A DNA stretch of 64,000 nucleotides. Source: Oxytricha trifallax. Taxonomy: Eukaryota > Ciliophora > Spirotrichea > Sporadotrichida > Oxytrichidae. The stretch covers positions 44,177 through 108,176 of the forward strand of contig ARYC01017131.1 of assembly GCA_000711775.1 (NCBI GenBank), in the 5' to 3' direction. The translations under genes and the position numbers were made by a program. The notes beneath the pieces are model-generated. The model ran no database searches and had not been told where the DNA came from. It saw nothing but the letters and a program-made list of their open reading frames with translations. Below, piece after piece: positions 45,743 through 56,431 of this stretch (the stretch's first letter is position 1; each line of letters opens with the position of its first letter).

Positions 45743-48700
45743 ATGTCTGACAACTTTTTATTCGGGGGTGATGGCGGAAGCGATGATGATCGGGATCCAC
45801 CTATTACTCCATCAGATTTTATCAAATAATAGAGGTCCAAGCATAATAAGACTCAGAAAAAGTAAGTTTAAGGGGTTAAATTACAAATTACTCTCTCAGT
45901 TGATTACAAAGAATTGATAGGTAGAAAAGTTATTGGGGGGGTTTGGGGGTTTAACTTTTGATAATTCTTTATTAAGATTGAATTATAACCAAAAAGTTGA
46001 TTCGCATTTAAAGTGAAAAATTTAGAACATTGCAGGAGATTGAGCAATTTTAGAAAGTTTACGCTGATAAATAAAAAGCAAAAAATGCAAAGAGGGGTTA
46101 ATGGGGTAAGAAAGGCAAGCAGGCTCCTCTGTCTGAATAATAATTAAACGAGGAGGAAAAACAGTCCCTGGAAAGTCAAATCTAGGAAGGTGCTGTTGAT
46201 CAAGCTATACAGAATACAGACAAAATTTTGAATGAAATCTACCAAAAAAGATTGTAAAATTTTAAATCCTTTTTTTTAATTTAGTCAATTCTTATTACTC
46301 TTTACAAGATAATTCTCCATCCTGAAGGAAATAAAGGACGACCAAAATTTCAAAGCTTATTTGGGAAAGTTCTATGATTAGAAGAAAAAATCGGCGCTCT
46401 AAGGAAATGTAGAAGCTTTGGTTAAAGAAGACGACTACGGAAATGTTGAATATAAGCTTAAATTAGCAAATCCTTCGATTGAAAGGGTTGAGCATCTGAC
46501 CACGCAAATGAAATTTAGATTAGAGGTAAGATCAGTAGTTTATTACTAATATTAAACAAGTTCTGAAGTGCTTAAATATATTGAATTCTGATAGAAATTT
46601 TCCAAACCGTCTAATTAAAATTCTTAATTAGTTCTCCTTCAAATAATAAAGCTATATTCTTAATCTGTCTATTTTAAGAAAATTAAACTTCAATTTAGGA
46701 GGGTAACGGTCAAGCTTTCTATCAAATTGGTGTTGAAGACAATGGCAATCCTCTTGGACTAAATAACGAAGAAATGAAAGAGTCACTAGGCACTCTTTTT
46801 TTCATGGCAAGAAATCTAAACGCTTAACTCATGGTAACTAAAGTTAAAAAAGGATTGGAGGGTGAGATCTGTGAGGTTAAAGTAAGAAGAAATGAAATTG
46901 ATGGAATAAAACTTGATATTAAAATCACATTACTTGGGGGTGAAGGAGCTGGTAAGAGCACTTTAATAGGCGTTTTAATTAGTGGTAACAGAGATAATGG
47001 AAATGGATTAGCTAGAACAAATGTATTCAGACATAAGCACGAAATACTTGACGGAAGAACATCTTCTATATCTCAGTAAATTCTGGGATTTGATTCTCAA
47101 GGCAAAGTAACTAACTAAAGTTAGTTTGGAAATACTACTTGGGCACAGATTGTTGAACAAAGTTCAAAGATTCTTACTTTCATTGATGTTGCTGGTAATG
47201 AAAAGTATGCAAAGACAATGATTAAGGGTATATGCAGTCACTACCCCGATTATGCCTTGATAGTTGTTGATGCTTAAGCTGGCCTCACTTAAATTTCCAT
47301 TGACCATATTAAACTTGCATTTGCTTTTAACGTACCGGTTATTATTGTCATCACTAAGATAGATTTGGTATCAGAAGATCAACTTTTTGATGCTCAACAA
47401 GAATTGACTGACCTTTTGAAAGAAGTAACTCAAAAGATCCCCCTTATTATCAACAATGATGAAGATGTTGTCCTTTGCAGCAGAACTATTCAGGATGAAA
47501 ATATATGTCCAGTTTTTCTTGTTTCATGTATGACTAGAAAAGGATTAGACTTTTTCCTTAGCTTCCTTAACTTACTTCCTATTAATTCTCAAAACTAATG
47601 GAAATAAAACACTGAAGACTCTCCGGAATTCCATATTACTGAAACTTTTGACAAAGATAGCGAGCCAATTCTCTCTGGTATGGTTCTTAAGGGCTAAATT
47701 AATGTGAGACAGTTATTGATGCTAGGGCCTGATAATGACGGAAGATTTAGAAAAGTTGAAATTAAAGGTATTCATTGTAAGAGAGTCCCTGTAAGATAAG
47801 TGAAAGCTGGTTAAATGTGTTCTTTTGCAGTGAATCTTGGTAAATTTGCTGATAATTGGCTTAAAAATTGTGGTGGATGTATTAGAAACGGTATGGTCTT
47901 AGTTGATCCAAAGTCTAAGCCTAGAGCTACTTGGACATTTATGGCAGAAATTTGGACGTTTGATGGATCTACTAAAAACATAAAGAATAACGGGGGGGGG
48001 GTCTAAGTCGGTGCAAAAATTTTTTCAAAATCCTAAGTCGGTGCAAAATTTTTTTTCTCAAAAACATCAAAATCCCTAAGTCGGTGCATGATTAATTTTT
48101 GACATTATTGATATATTTTATCATCCTACCCCACATAAAAAGTATCATTACTAACTAAAATTTATGTCTCAGCTTCTGAATCGAAGTCCTTCATAAAATT
48201 TTGATCATAGGACACTTATAATATTACTACAAAAATATTTTTTCTCTGTGACAGATATTTGTTTAAGTAAAATAAAAAAATATTATTTAATATTTTACAG
48301 TAAGCAACAAAATTGGGGATTAAAATTATCATAATTATTCGCTAAATTTAATGATGTCTGGACTTATTATAAAAACCATTGACTCAATTAATTGTATTTT
48401 TTTAATACACTTATCAATATGTAGGAATTTTTTAATTCCAGACATCATTAAATTTAGCGAATAATTATGATAATTTTAATCCCCAATTTTGTTGCTTACT
48501 GTAAAATATTAAATAATATTTTTTTATTTTACTTAAACAAATATCTGTCACAGAGAAAAAATATTTTTGTAGTAATATTATAAGTGTCCTATGATCAAAA
48601 TTTCATGAAGGACTTCGATTCAGAAGCTGAGACATAAATTTTAGTTAGTAATGATACTTTTTATGTGGGGTAGGATGATAAAATATATCAATAATGTCAA

Positions 48701-49663
48701 AAATTAATCATGCACCGACTTAGGGATTTTGATGTTTTTGAGAAAAAAAATTTTGCACCGACTTAGGATTTTGAAAAAATTTTTGCACCGACTTAGACCC
48801 CCCCCCCAGAATAACTATTAGCCCGTTCTTCATGTAGGACATATAAGACAGTCTGTGAAGATAATATTGGACAAGCATCGCTTAAAACCCTTTGAAGAAG
48901 AGTCAACCAAGAGAGCTACGTCAATTGATGAATTCAATAAATCAAACCCCACTTCATCAGAGGAAGAAGAGAAGATTGGAAAGAAAAGAATAAAGCAATG
49001 CTTCTCTGAAGATCAAATGATCCAAAGCAAAGCTTTTAAATCGGGAAATTTTAGCTCTTAAAGCCCAAAATCAAGTAACTCCCCGACTAACATAAATCAA
49101 AAGAAAAAGTTCAAGAAACTTGAGTCCGCGCAAGTTAACGTAGATTCAAAGGTCCTCGATGAGGTCTAAATAAGTCCTATGAAGAAAACGAAGGTTGTAA
49201 TGTAATTCCTTTACAATCCTGAATATCTCATTAAGGATTCATATTTGATCATCAACGAGAATAACCTGAAAGCTTTCGGTCGTGTTTTTTTTATTTTATT
49301 AAGATGCTTATAAATGTCACTGAACTGTTTCATGATACGATAACCAAGCTTTACTCTGACTCGACTGATGCTAAGAAGAAAAGAAAAGGCTCAGTTCCCC
49401 CATAAACCTTTGCTAACCTCATCGGGGCCTAAGAGGAGACCAAGAGCAATGACGATGCGTATGAGTCGCCTACGACGAAAAAGTCTTAGCGAAGCCGGAG
49501 AACGCAGTAGAGTCATTCGATGTGTATTACTGAGCTCATAGAAGAGACAAAGTAATTTATTTAAAATTAATTCTTTCTTAATATATTATTGATTAAATTT
49601 GGTTATTAAATGAACATTAAACCATTTCTCCATCGATTGACTCAATTAGTATAAATATATTGA
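45743..49663 (+). CDS. GTPBP1/GTPBP2-type translational GTPase, split by a foldback element
   Basis: The ATG at 45743 starts MSDNFLFGGDGGSDDDRD. An intron at 45862-46025, a Lys/Gln-rich exon and further introns (about 46256-46310, 46528-46699) follow. The GTPase domain then shows G1 GGEGAGKSTL (near 46935), FIDVAGNEKYAKTMIKG (G3-like DVAG) and G4 ITKID. After it come the domain-2/3 regions (GMVLKGQINVRQLLMLGPD, KGIHCKRVPVRQVKAGQMCS, ATWTFMAEIWTFDGSTKN). The coding sequence is broken by the element at 47992-48807. Removing it and one 8-bp repeat gives KNIKNNYQPVLHVGHIRQSV, as expected for GTPBP1 (YQAMVHCGSIRQT). The 3' part continues KTKVVMQFLYNPEYLIKD and NNLKAFGR, then after a very short putative intron LINVTELFHDTITKLYSD. 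These GTPases act on elongation-factor-like cycles and ribosome quality control. Confidence 0.85.
47992..48807. mobile_element. 816-bp foldback element inserted in the GTPase gene
   Basis: Two 370-bp arms (47992-48361 and 48438-48807) are inverted copies with one mismatch noticed, around a 76-bp spacer. Each outer end is a run of ten G (left) or C (right). The motif CTAAGTCGGTGCA follows, repeated three times within about 100 bp of each end. AGAATAAC occurs directly before (47984-47991) and after (48808-48815). Taking out the element with one copy restores the GTPase frame exactly. The 8-bp duplication and long inverted repeats suggest a cut-and-paste DNA transposon derivative; the superfamily is not determined. 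It must be eliminated precisely for the gene to work, so it is behaving as an IES. Confidence 0.9.
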
Positions 49664-49952
49664 GCAATAAACTCATAAATTTGAGCTCTCTTAAAAAATG
49701 CAAACTTAACAATTAAAGAGTGGAAAGAAATTTACAATAAACACCCTTTTTCTGTGATGATCGCCTGCATTTTTACTAATTACTTTTTCACTTTATTAAT
49801 AGAAGCTAAACATTTTTTATAGAGAACACAAATGAAAATTTCAAAACTTCAATTAATTCATTAAACTACCATAATCTTATAACTTAAAAGCAACTGATAA
49901 GAAATCTATAAAAGTTAAAATTATTGAATTTATTGATTCTTTATTTTTAAAA

Positions 49953-52346
49953 TGACAGAAAATTAATACTCTAAATTTTTACAATAACAAATTGCAGAAC
50001 GAGAGAATTAGAAAATTAACGAAAAATTGTAAAACTAATCGCTTGACTTTACTCATTTAAACACCACAAATAATTTCTCACCATATGGAAAGTAAGTATA
50101 TTAAAAAGTACTCGAAATTATAAGTAAATTTATTAAGGAAAATTTCACATTATACAATCTATTGCTCAAGTTACAAGTGCTTAATTAAAAACCAATATAG
50201 AAGTGCCATAACTTAAAAACTGGAGGACATGGCAAACTTAGCACCAACAAGAAGTGCACTTGCCAATAAACAGCTAAAAATGCCTTTAATGAACCCACTT
50301 GGAATGTCTCCATTTATGAGCACGCCAAATTTACATCCAATGACCCAAACAGGAAGGCAAGCAGCTTTTAATAGTAATCCCTTGGCTGGTTTAACTAACC
50401 CTATGACAATCCCTCCAGTCCCATTAATGGGGCACTTAGGAGCAGGAATGTCAGGTTTTGCAGGTTACAGAAATCCCAATCTCTTAGCAGGTTCGTTACA
50501 CATGAATGATAGAATTGGAATTGACATAAACTCTACTATGAAATTCAATAGAGGAGCAGGCATTAACAGTTTACTCACTGGTGAATATCTAGACGCAGAC
50601 AGACTTAAGAAGACGCTTTATAGAAACGATTTGCTCACATAAATGGATGATAACAAGCTTAGAAGAGTTGAAAGGTACAACGCCAATCGATTGTCAAGTG
50701 AACTTGAAGATGAGAGATTGAGAAGAGAAAACGGACTGCTATCTTATTTGCTATTAAGATAAAGTTATATTTTATATACGCTATACTTTTAGGTCTTAAT
50801 TTTAGAAAATTGTGAAATTATACTCACATTAAAAATAAAATTATTGGGATAGAGATAGGTAGGTGGATCAGCACGAAAGAGTATCTCGTCATTAGAGAGA
50901 AAGAATGCATCGAATTGATGAAGATAGATATAAATACAAGAGTTTCAGGAAGGGCAGTGAGCCTGTAGAAGCTTACTGGTTAGATGACAGACTTGGAAAT
51001 CCCAGTAGGTGGAATAAGAGGAGACACCCCTATGATAACATAAATTGACTTAAATGACAGAATATTGATACCTGCTTGTTAAATTTATAAGGAATGTATT
51101 AATATGATCATTGGGGTAATGATAGATATCCTGTTCCTCCACCAGGAGGATGGCCAGAGAGAGATTTTTGGAATCATGGCGATAGAGAAGCACCTTGGAG
51201 GAAGGAACGAGGGTTTTGGTAAAATGGTAAATGGGTCCCCCTAGATGTGGCTACTTTATAAACAAATGTAATAATTTTATTATAATAATTTTCTGGCTAA
51301 TTAGCTTAATGAGAAAGTTGGGAAGGAAGTTGAAAAAATGAGAGGAGAAATGAATAAAAATGAGTTAGATTTATAATTAAAGCTTAACTCTATGAAGAAA
51401 ATTGCAGCTGATGCCGATAGAGAACGAAATGAAGTGCTCGCCACTATAATTAAAAATAATTATGAATATACTTACATAGTTTGTATCTCTCATATTAAAA
51501 ACAGAATGAATAACTAAGAAGTTGATGAGAACACTGGCCACAAATATGAATATCATTAATTAATGAACAGCATGAATGAAAAATAGGGAATTATGAAAAA
51601 ACGTACAGAATTACTACCAGAAATCACAACTTTTCCTAAATTGGATAAGGTTTAATTCAGGTTGCCTGAGAGACTTAATATTAATTTTTTTGTTGTTGCA
51701 ATATATAAAATACTTGTGGCAAGCAATTTAAATTTTAAATTTTTATATGACCAACTGAAAAGTATGACGCATTGAATAAGTTGCCAAAATCCACTAAATT
51801 TATAAATGAATAAGCTAAAGAATCAATAGATAGATAAAACACTAAAGTTTGATTAACTTTACTTTTAATAACATTTAAAATATTTTAAATTACTATAATG
51901 GTAAAAATAATTTTGTTAAGTTCGAGTATTTGATGCAGATTATTTGAACCAAGTAAATTCCAAGCGATTAGACGATTTATTGCCGATTGATACTAAACTA
52001 TAAAAATCCAAAGATGCTTTAAGTGAATATTTAGACCGAGAAACAGCCGCTGGGCAGATATACTTACACTCTGAAGATGTCAGAAATGAACTCATGAATA
52101 AGGAATACAAAATCAATTTTTATTTTAGTTTGAAGTATCTAAACACATTTTTTTAATTTAATTTATAAGGATATTCTGAAGGACATTGACAGAGTAAATG
52201 ATATACCCTATTAAACGCCTTTGAGAGTGATAGAAAAATACTAAGATTACCCAAGTTTAGATTAGTTAACAATAATGAATAGCAGAGGGAATAAACCATT
52301 CAGTTAAAAAGGGTTGATACAATCCCATTCTATGTAACAATTATGA
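49953..52346 (+). CDS. Met/Pro/Asn-rich N-terminus with coiled coils, unrecognised
   Basis: The ATG at 49953 begins MTENQYSKFLQQQIAERENQ. After an intron at about 50091-50203 comes a Met/Pro/Leu/Asn-rich segment (KMPLMNPLGMSPFMSTPNLH, TGRQAAFNSNPLAGLTNPM), then RLSSELEDERLRRENGLLSY. Later exons are rich in Trp/Pro/Gly/Arg (YDHWGNDRYPVPPPGGWPER, EAPWRKERGFWQNGKWVPLD). Coiled-coil exons follow (NEKVGKEVEKMRGEMNKNEL, EKQGIMKKRTELLPEITTFP, LDDLLPIDTKLQKSKDALSE). The end is RGNKPFSQKGLIQSHSMQQL with TGA 52344-52346. At least five AT-rich interruptions of 60-150 bp divide it. Alternating coiled coil and low complexity suggests a cytoskeletal or ciliary part, but this is only inference. Confidence 0.6.
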
Positions 52347-52453
52347 TTAATATAAGCTTTATTTTATAACATTACAGGGCAACACTATCTATTAATTTTA
52401 TGGCATTTAATTATTATAAAATTTTAAAATTATCAATTATTTCAAGCTAATTA

Positions 52454-54098
52454 TCAACTTTTCAAAGCAGTTGTTAACAAATCTTTCATTTCTTTGCTAA
52501 TCTATATAAATTCACATTTTTCTTTCTTGCTGATGCCTTCTAGTCTTTTTCTCTCCTCCTTAAAATCTTCACTCTCTTTCAACAATGTTTATTTATATTT
52601 ATTTTTGTTAAAAGCTTCAAGAATCATCATTATTTCTATTATTAATTGAAAATAATTATAAATTTGTGGGTATTCTGTTCAATATCATAAAACTTTTATA
52701 TAATTATAATTTCTGACTCTGTAGATCTATCATCTTATAAAGTATGAGTAAGTAAATTGGATAATATTTTCATTTTAAACAATTTAATAGCTGTTTTATC
52801 ATCATTTGTTATTAGTAATCTCAGAAATCTCAAAGCTTAGTGCTTTAACTCAATTGAACTTTCTTGATTTAAACTATGTTAATATGAGTTAAATATGGGT
52901 CATAATAATAAAAATGTTTGCAAAACATTCGTGTGATATGTTTTAATATTTTTTAAGGATAATGAATTACTTACTCAGTTAAAACAGCCCCAACACCCTC
53001 CATACTTGCAAAAGCATCTACACTATCGTATAAATTTTATGTTTTCTCAATTATATCCTCTAATCCCAAATATAAACTCAAACGCATGGTTACGTTATTT
53101 TAGTTGTATTTCAATAAAATCAAGGATAAATTTACAAATTAAGTTATTAAAGTTGTCTCATAGCGATATTCCTCTGGGTCTTTGTTTTTTAGTTTCATGA
53201 TTTATTCTACATTGGGCTTATCTAAAAAAAGATTTAATGATTAAATATAGAATGCTTGTTACATTTAATTGCAATAAGATCCAAAAACTAGAGAAGTGAA
53301 ATTTAAAGTTCAGAGTGAGTTAAGAAATTTATTTTATCTTTGAGAATGTTTGGAAGGAAAGTGGAATGGATATAGTCAAGTGAATCAAAAATGGATTAAT
53401 TTGGATCTTTGTCTAGTAAAGAAGCTTCATCTATTAATCTACACAGCTCCAATATATCTTCAGACAATATTTCTGGACTTAATAGCCTCTAAAAATACAA
53501 AATTTTTAATGATAGTCATTTGATTAAAATTAAGTATAACTTTTCGAATTTGAAGACTTCTACTTACCTTTCTCTGTAAGTAATTAAATTTCCACGATAA
53601 TTATTTAACTCTTCGAGATATTTCTCCAGTTTTCTCTGCATAACTAGCAATTTTATACAAAGTATTTGCATAGATCATTCTTGCGTAATACTAACCAGGC
53701 ACCATATTCCCTGGTATAATAAAGAACAGCATCCCAATACCTATAAATATACAGTTTAAATTATAGCTCACATTTGATTTTAGTTGTTTCTTTTAGAAAT
53801 TACCAAACAAATATTTGAGGAAAATCATTGTTTTTCTGATTCGTTTGTTAGTTCGATATACTTCTTTCATTTTTTTATAAACTTATATAGGCCTATCTTG
53901 TATTCTTAATCTAAAGAAGCCCTTAAATTCAGATTGATTGTCGGTTAATTTCTTTGGTTTACTATAAAATTTTAAAGTTATTATGAGAAAATAGTTAAAC
54001 TAGAATTATATAAATTGTATTGTTGAATATTACGCTTTAGTGAAGAAATGGCGAGTAGGAACTTATTATAAAAGTATTTGCTGAAGTTTCTTAGACAT
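52454..54098 (-). CDS. possible mitochondrial membrane protein, unrecognised
   Basis: The minus-strand ATG at 54098 starts MSKKLQQILLQQVPTRHFFT, a basic, hydroxylated N-terminus like a mitochondrial presequence. A GT..AG intron (about 53758-53821) joins KYLF to GIGMLFFIIPGNMVPGQYY, giving one clear transmembrane segment. The rest is mainly helical: TLYKIASYAEKTGEISRRVK, LLSPEILSEDILELCRLIDE, RYETTLITQFVNLSLILLKY, RLSLYLGLEDIIEKTQNLYD and ALRFLRLLITNDDKTAIKLF. It ends KEMKDLLTTALKS and TGA 52454-52456. Introns lie at about 53505-53570, 53220-53330, 52840-52980 and 52640. The helical repeats are armadillo-like. I do not recognise a family. Confidence 0.6.
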
Positions 54099-54516
54099 TT
54101 TATTAATTATAATAATTAAGATTTATAATTAAAATTAATGGCTTAATTTAATTATTCTTTTAACTTGATGTGAAATTATAAAATAATTATTAATAAAATA
54201 AACAAAGATTAACTTAAAAAAAGAACATAGTGGTTTTTTGGAATAAATAAGTCTAGCAGCATTTTCGAACGCTTGTTAATAATATTTTTTTAAAAAAAAA
54301 AGTTTCCTAACCTTCTCTTAACACATTTTTGTGATAATTATTTTTTTTCAGAATTTATTTTTATCTAGCACATATTTTTTTCGTTGAACAGTTTCTAAAT
54401 TTATTGATACGATTGAATTCTAACTATTTATTAATTTAATCATTTCTTGGAAGAACATAGATACTATTTCAAAAAAGCTTATATAAATGTCAGAACTGTT
54501 AAAACATCATTAAAAA
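54099..54516. other. AT-rich intergenic region between divergent genes
   Basis: This is the 5' flank of both the minus-strand membrane-protein gene and dephospho-CoA kinase. It is AT-rich with homopolymer runs (for example the A/T tract at 54287-54302). No other feature is supported. Confidence 0.55.
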
Positions 54517-55634
54517 ATGAGAAAACTCTTTAAAATAGGAATAACAGGTGGAATAGGAAGTGGTAAAACAAAACTCCTGTAATATTTAAGCAGTATTCCT
54601 AGAGTTTATACAATAAATTTGGACTTAATTGGTCATGAAATCTACAAATACAATCCACATGTGCTTAGAAATATAAGAAAAATATTTGGAGATGAGTGTG
54701 TGCAACTGGATAATTCTCTCCAGCATAATTAGTGTCATTAAATAGAATTAATAGTAATAATTATATATATATTATCACGTTTAAGCAATCAGGAGAGATA
54801 AATTAGGTGAGAAAGTGTTCAAAAACGAGTATAATTTAAATGTTTTGAAATCAATCATGTCGCCTGAAATTAAACGTTTCTTGATAGAGTAAATGTAAAT
54901 AAATTCATAAAATTAGTGATTTCTATCTGTAAAATGTATAAGCATATAAATTTTACCCTAGTTTTAATATAATGTCAGAAATGGAGTATAGACATGGTGA
55001 TAAGTATGATGTTATTGCTGTTGAAGGGGCTATATTGATTGAAATGAACACGCATGTGTTAATGGATGAAGTGTGGGTGACTACCCTGGACAAGGAAGAT
55101 GCTGTATAGAGAGTAATGAAGCGAAATCCCAATCTTACTGAAGCACTAGTTATAATACAGTCTAACTTAATATTTATAATATTTCAGTATTTACTATTAA
55201 CTCATTGAATACTTTCATATATAATATAATGAAATTTTACTGACTCCATTTTACCTTAAATTTAAAATGTAGTCAATTTAATTTATAACTTTAATATTAA
55301 TAAGATTGTAAATTAATTTATTTTTAATCCTGCCCTTTATAAATTGGACACCTAATAATCAGCAACTTATTTTTTTATGAATTTTTCAACAATAATTCAA
55401 CTAAATTAATCAATATTAAACTAATAATTCTTGTAAGATTGCTATTAACTTTAATAAATATTGTTATATTATTATAGAGATAGAATAAATAGATAGATAG
55501 ATGATAAAGAGAGATTGAAGTATGCGAGTTTTCACTATGACACAAGTGACAAAGCTACTTTCGAATAAAATAAATTGCTAATTGATTAATAGTTGCAGAG
55601 ACTTAGAGATATGAAGTTGCTACAGTCAATTTGA
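54517..55634 (+). CDS. dephospho-CoA kinase
   Basis: The ATG at 54517 begins MRKLFKIGITGGIGSGKTKL with the P-loop GGIGSGKT of the CoaE family, followed by INLDLIGHEIYKYNPHVLRN. After interruptions come RRDKLGEKVFKNEYNLNVLK and SIMSPEIKRFLIEQM, the equivalents of the lid helix and HPEI motif. Then KYDVIAVEGAILIEMNTHVL, MDEVWVTTLDKEDAVQRVMK and RNPNLTEA are visible, and after a longer gap (about 55150-55478) DRINRQIDDKERLKYASFHY. The end is RLRDMKLLQSI and TGA 55632-55634. The enzyme adds the 3' phosphate to dephospho-CoA, the last step of CoA synthesis. The three interruptions are introns or IESs with unresolved junctions; the 330-bp one is a good IES candidate. Confidence 0.85.
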
Positions 55635-56001
55635 TACTCCTTATATTAAATCAAATATTCGATAACATTTGATTTTATAGTCTTATATCAATTGCAATTT
55701 ATTAAAATATTAATTCTACAAGGATTTTAGTAGCGAGTGATTAGGAAAAATAAAAGTTAAAATCTTTTGTATTCGCATCATTCTATTTTAATGCGTAGAT
55801 TAAATTTTTATTTAGATTTGATAAGTAAAGATCTTAAATTAAGATTGAGAGAAGAGATATTTGCAAGATGTGAATAATGTCAAAACCTACAAACATCTCT
55901 CTTATAACTCATTATTTTGAAGGAAATTAATAATTTTGTTAACTTTTTATGCAATAAATAATGAGCTAAATAAGTTTAGAATCATTTAATCGTTCTTCTG
56001 C
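55635..56001. other. AT-rich 3'-3' intergenic region
   Basis: This gap lies between the stops of dephospho-CoA kinase and acyl-CoA-binding protein. It is AT-rich, with no protein-like frame, transposon terminus or RNA gene that I can support. Confidence 0.55.
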
Positions 56002-56265
56002 TCAGAGGAGGTCGTTGACGAGTTCGATGTATTGAGTCTTGGCATCATCTTGGGAGGTACCCTTGAGTGCGTTCCATGCGTCCCACTTGGCCTTGCCCTT
56101 GAAGTCCAACATGCCTGGTCTGTCAGTGTTGACGTCTCCGATGGTGGATTGCTTGAAGAGCCCGTAGATTTGGAGCTTCTTGTCGTCTGGGAGTTTGCCC
56201 ATCTCTGCGGCATTCTCTTCAACTCTCTTAACGATGGCTTGGAATTCGGCTTCAATGTCTGACAT
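56002..56265 (-). CDS. acyl-CoA-binding protein
   Basis: The minus-strand ATG at 56265 gives 87 residues, the standard ACBP length. It reads MSDIEAEFQAIVKRVEENAA, then KLPDDKKLQIYGLFKQSTIG, DVNTDRPGMLDFKGKAKWDA and WNALKGTSQDDAKTQYIELV, ending NDLL at TGA. The YGLFKQ.T.GD, RPG and KWDAW motifs that bind the acyl-CoA are all present. It is a small cytosolic carrier of long-chain acyl-CoA esters. The gene is uninterrupted and uses many C/G-ending codons, with no TAA/TAG, unlike its neighbours; this is typical of a highly expressed gene in an AT-rich genome. It is next to the CoA biosynthesis gene, but gene order here is unlikely to be functional. Confidence 0.95.
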   Translation of the reverse strand: MSDIEAEFQAIVKRVEENAAEMGKLPDDKKLQIYGLFKQSTIGDVNTDRPGMLDFKGKAKWDAWNALKGTSQDDAKTQYIELVNDLL

Positions 56266-56431
56266 ATTCAAAGATATTTATTATTATACTTAATAAATTA
56301 AAACATCCTATCTTAATATCATCATAGAACTTGCAATAGACCAAATTACTTTAGGATTTAATTTTGAAACTATTTGGAGAGAGTGTGATTCAATCAAATC
56401 TGGTTATATGTTTATAATTTAAAAATTAAAT

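Noticed and set aside
47992..48807. Reading the long inverted arms as an assembly or cloning artefact
   Set aside because: An artefact would not create an 8-bp direct repeat at both borders whose removal restores the conserved protein exactly, nor a 76-bp unique spacer.
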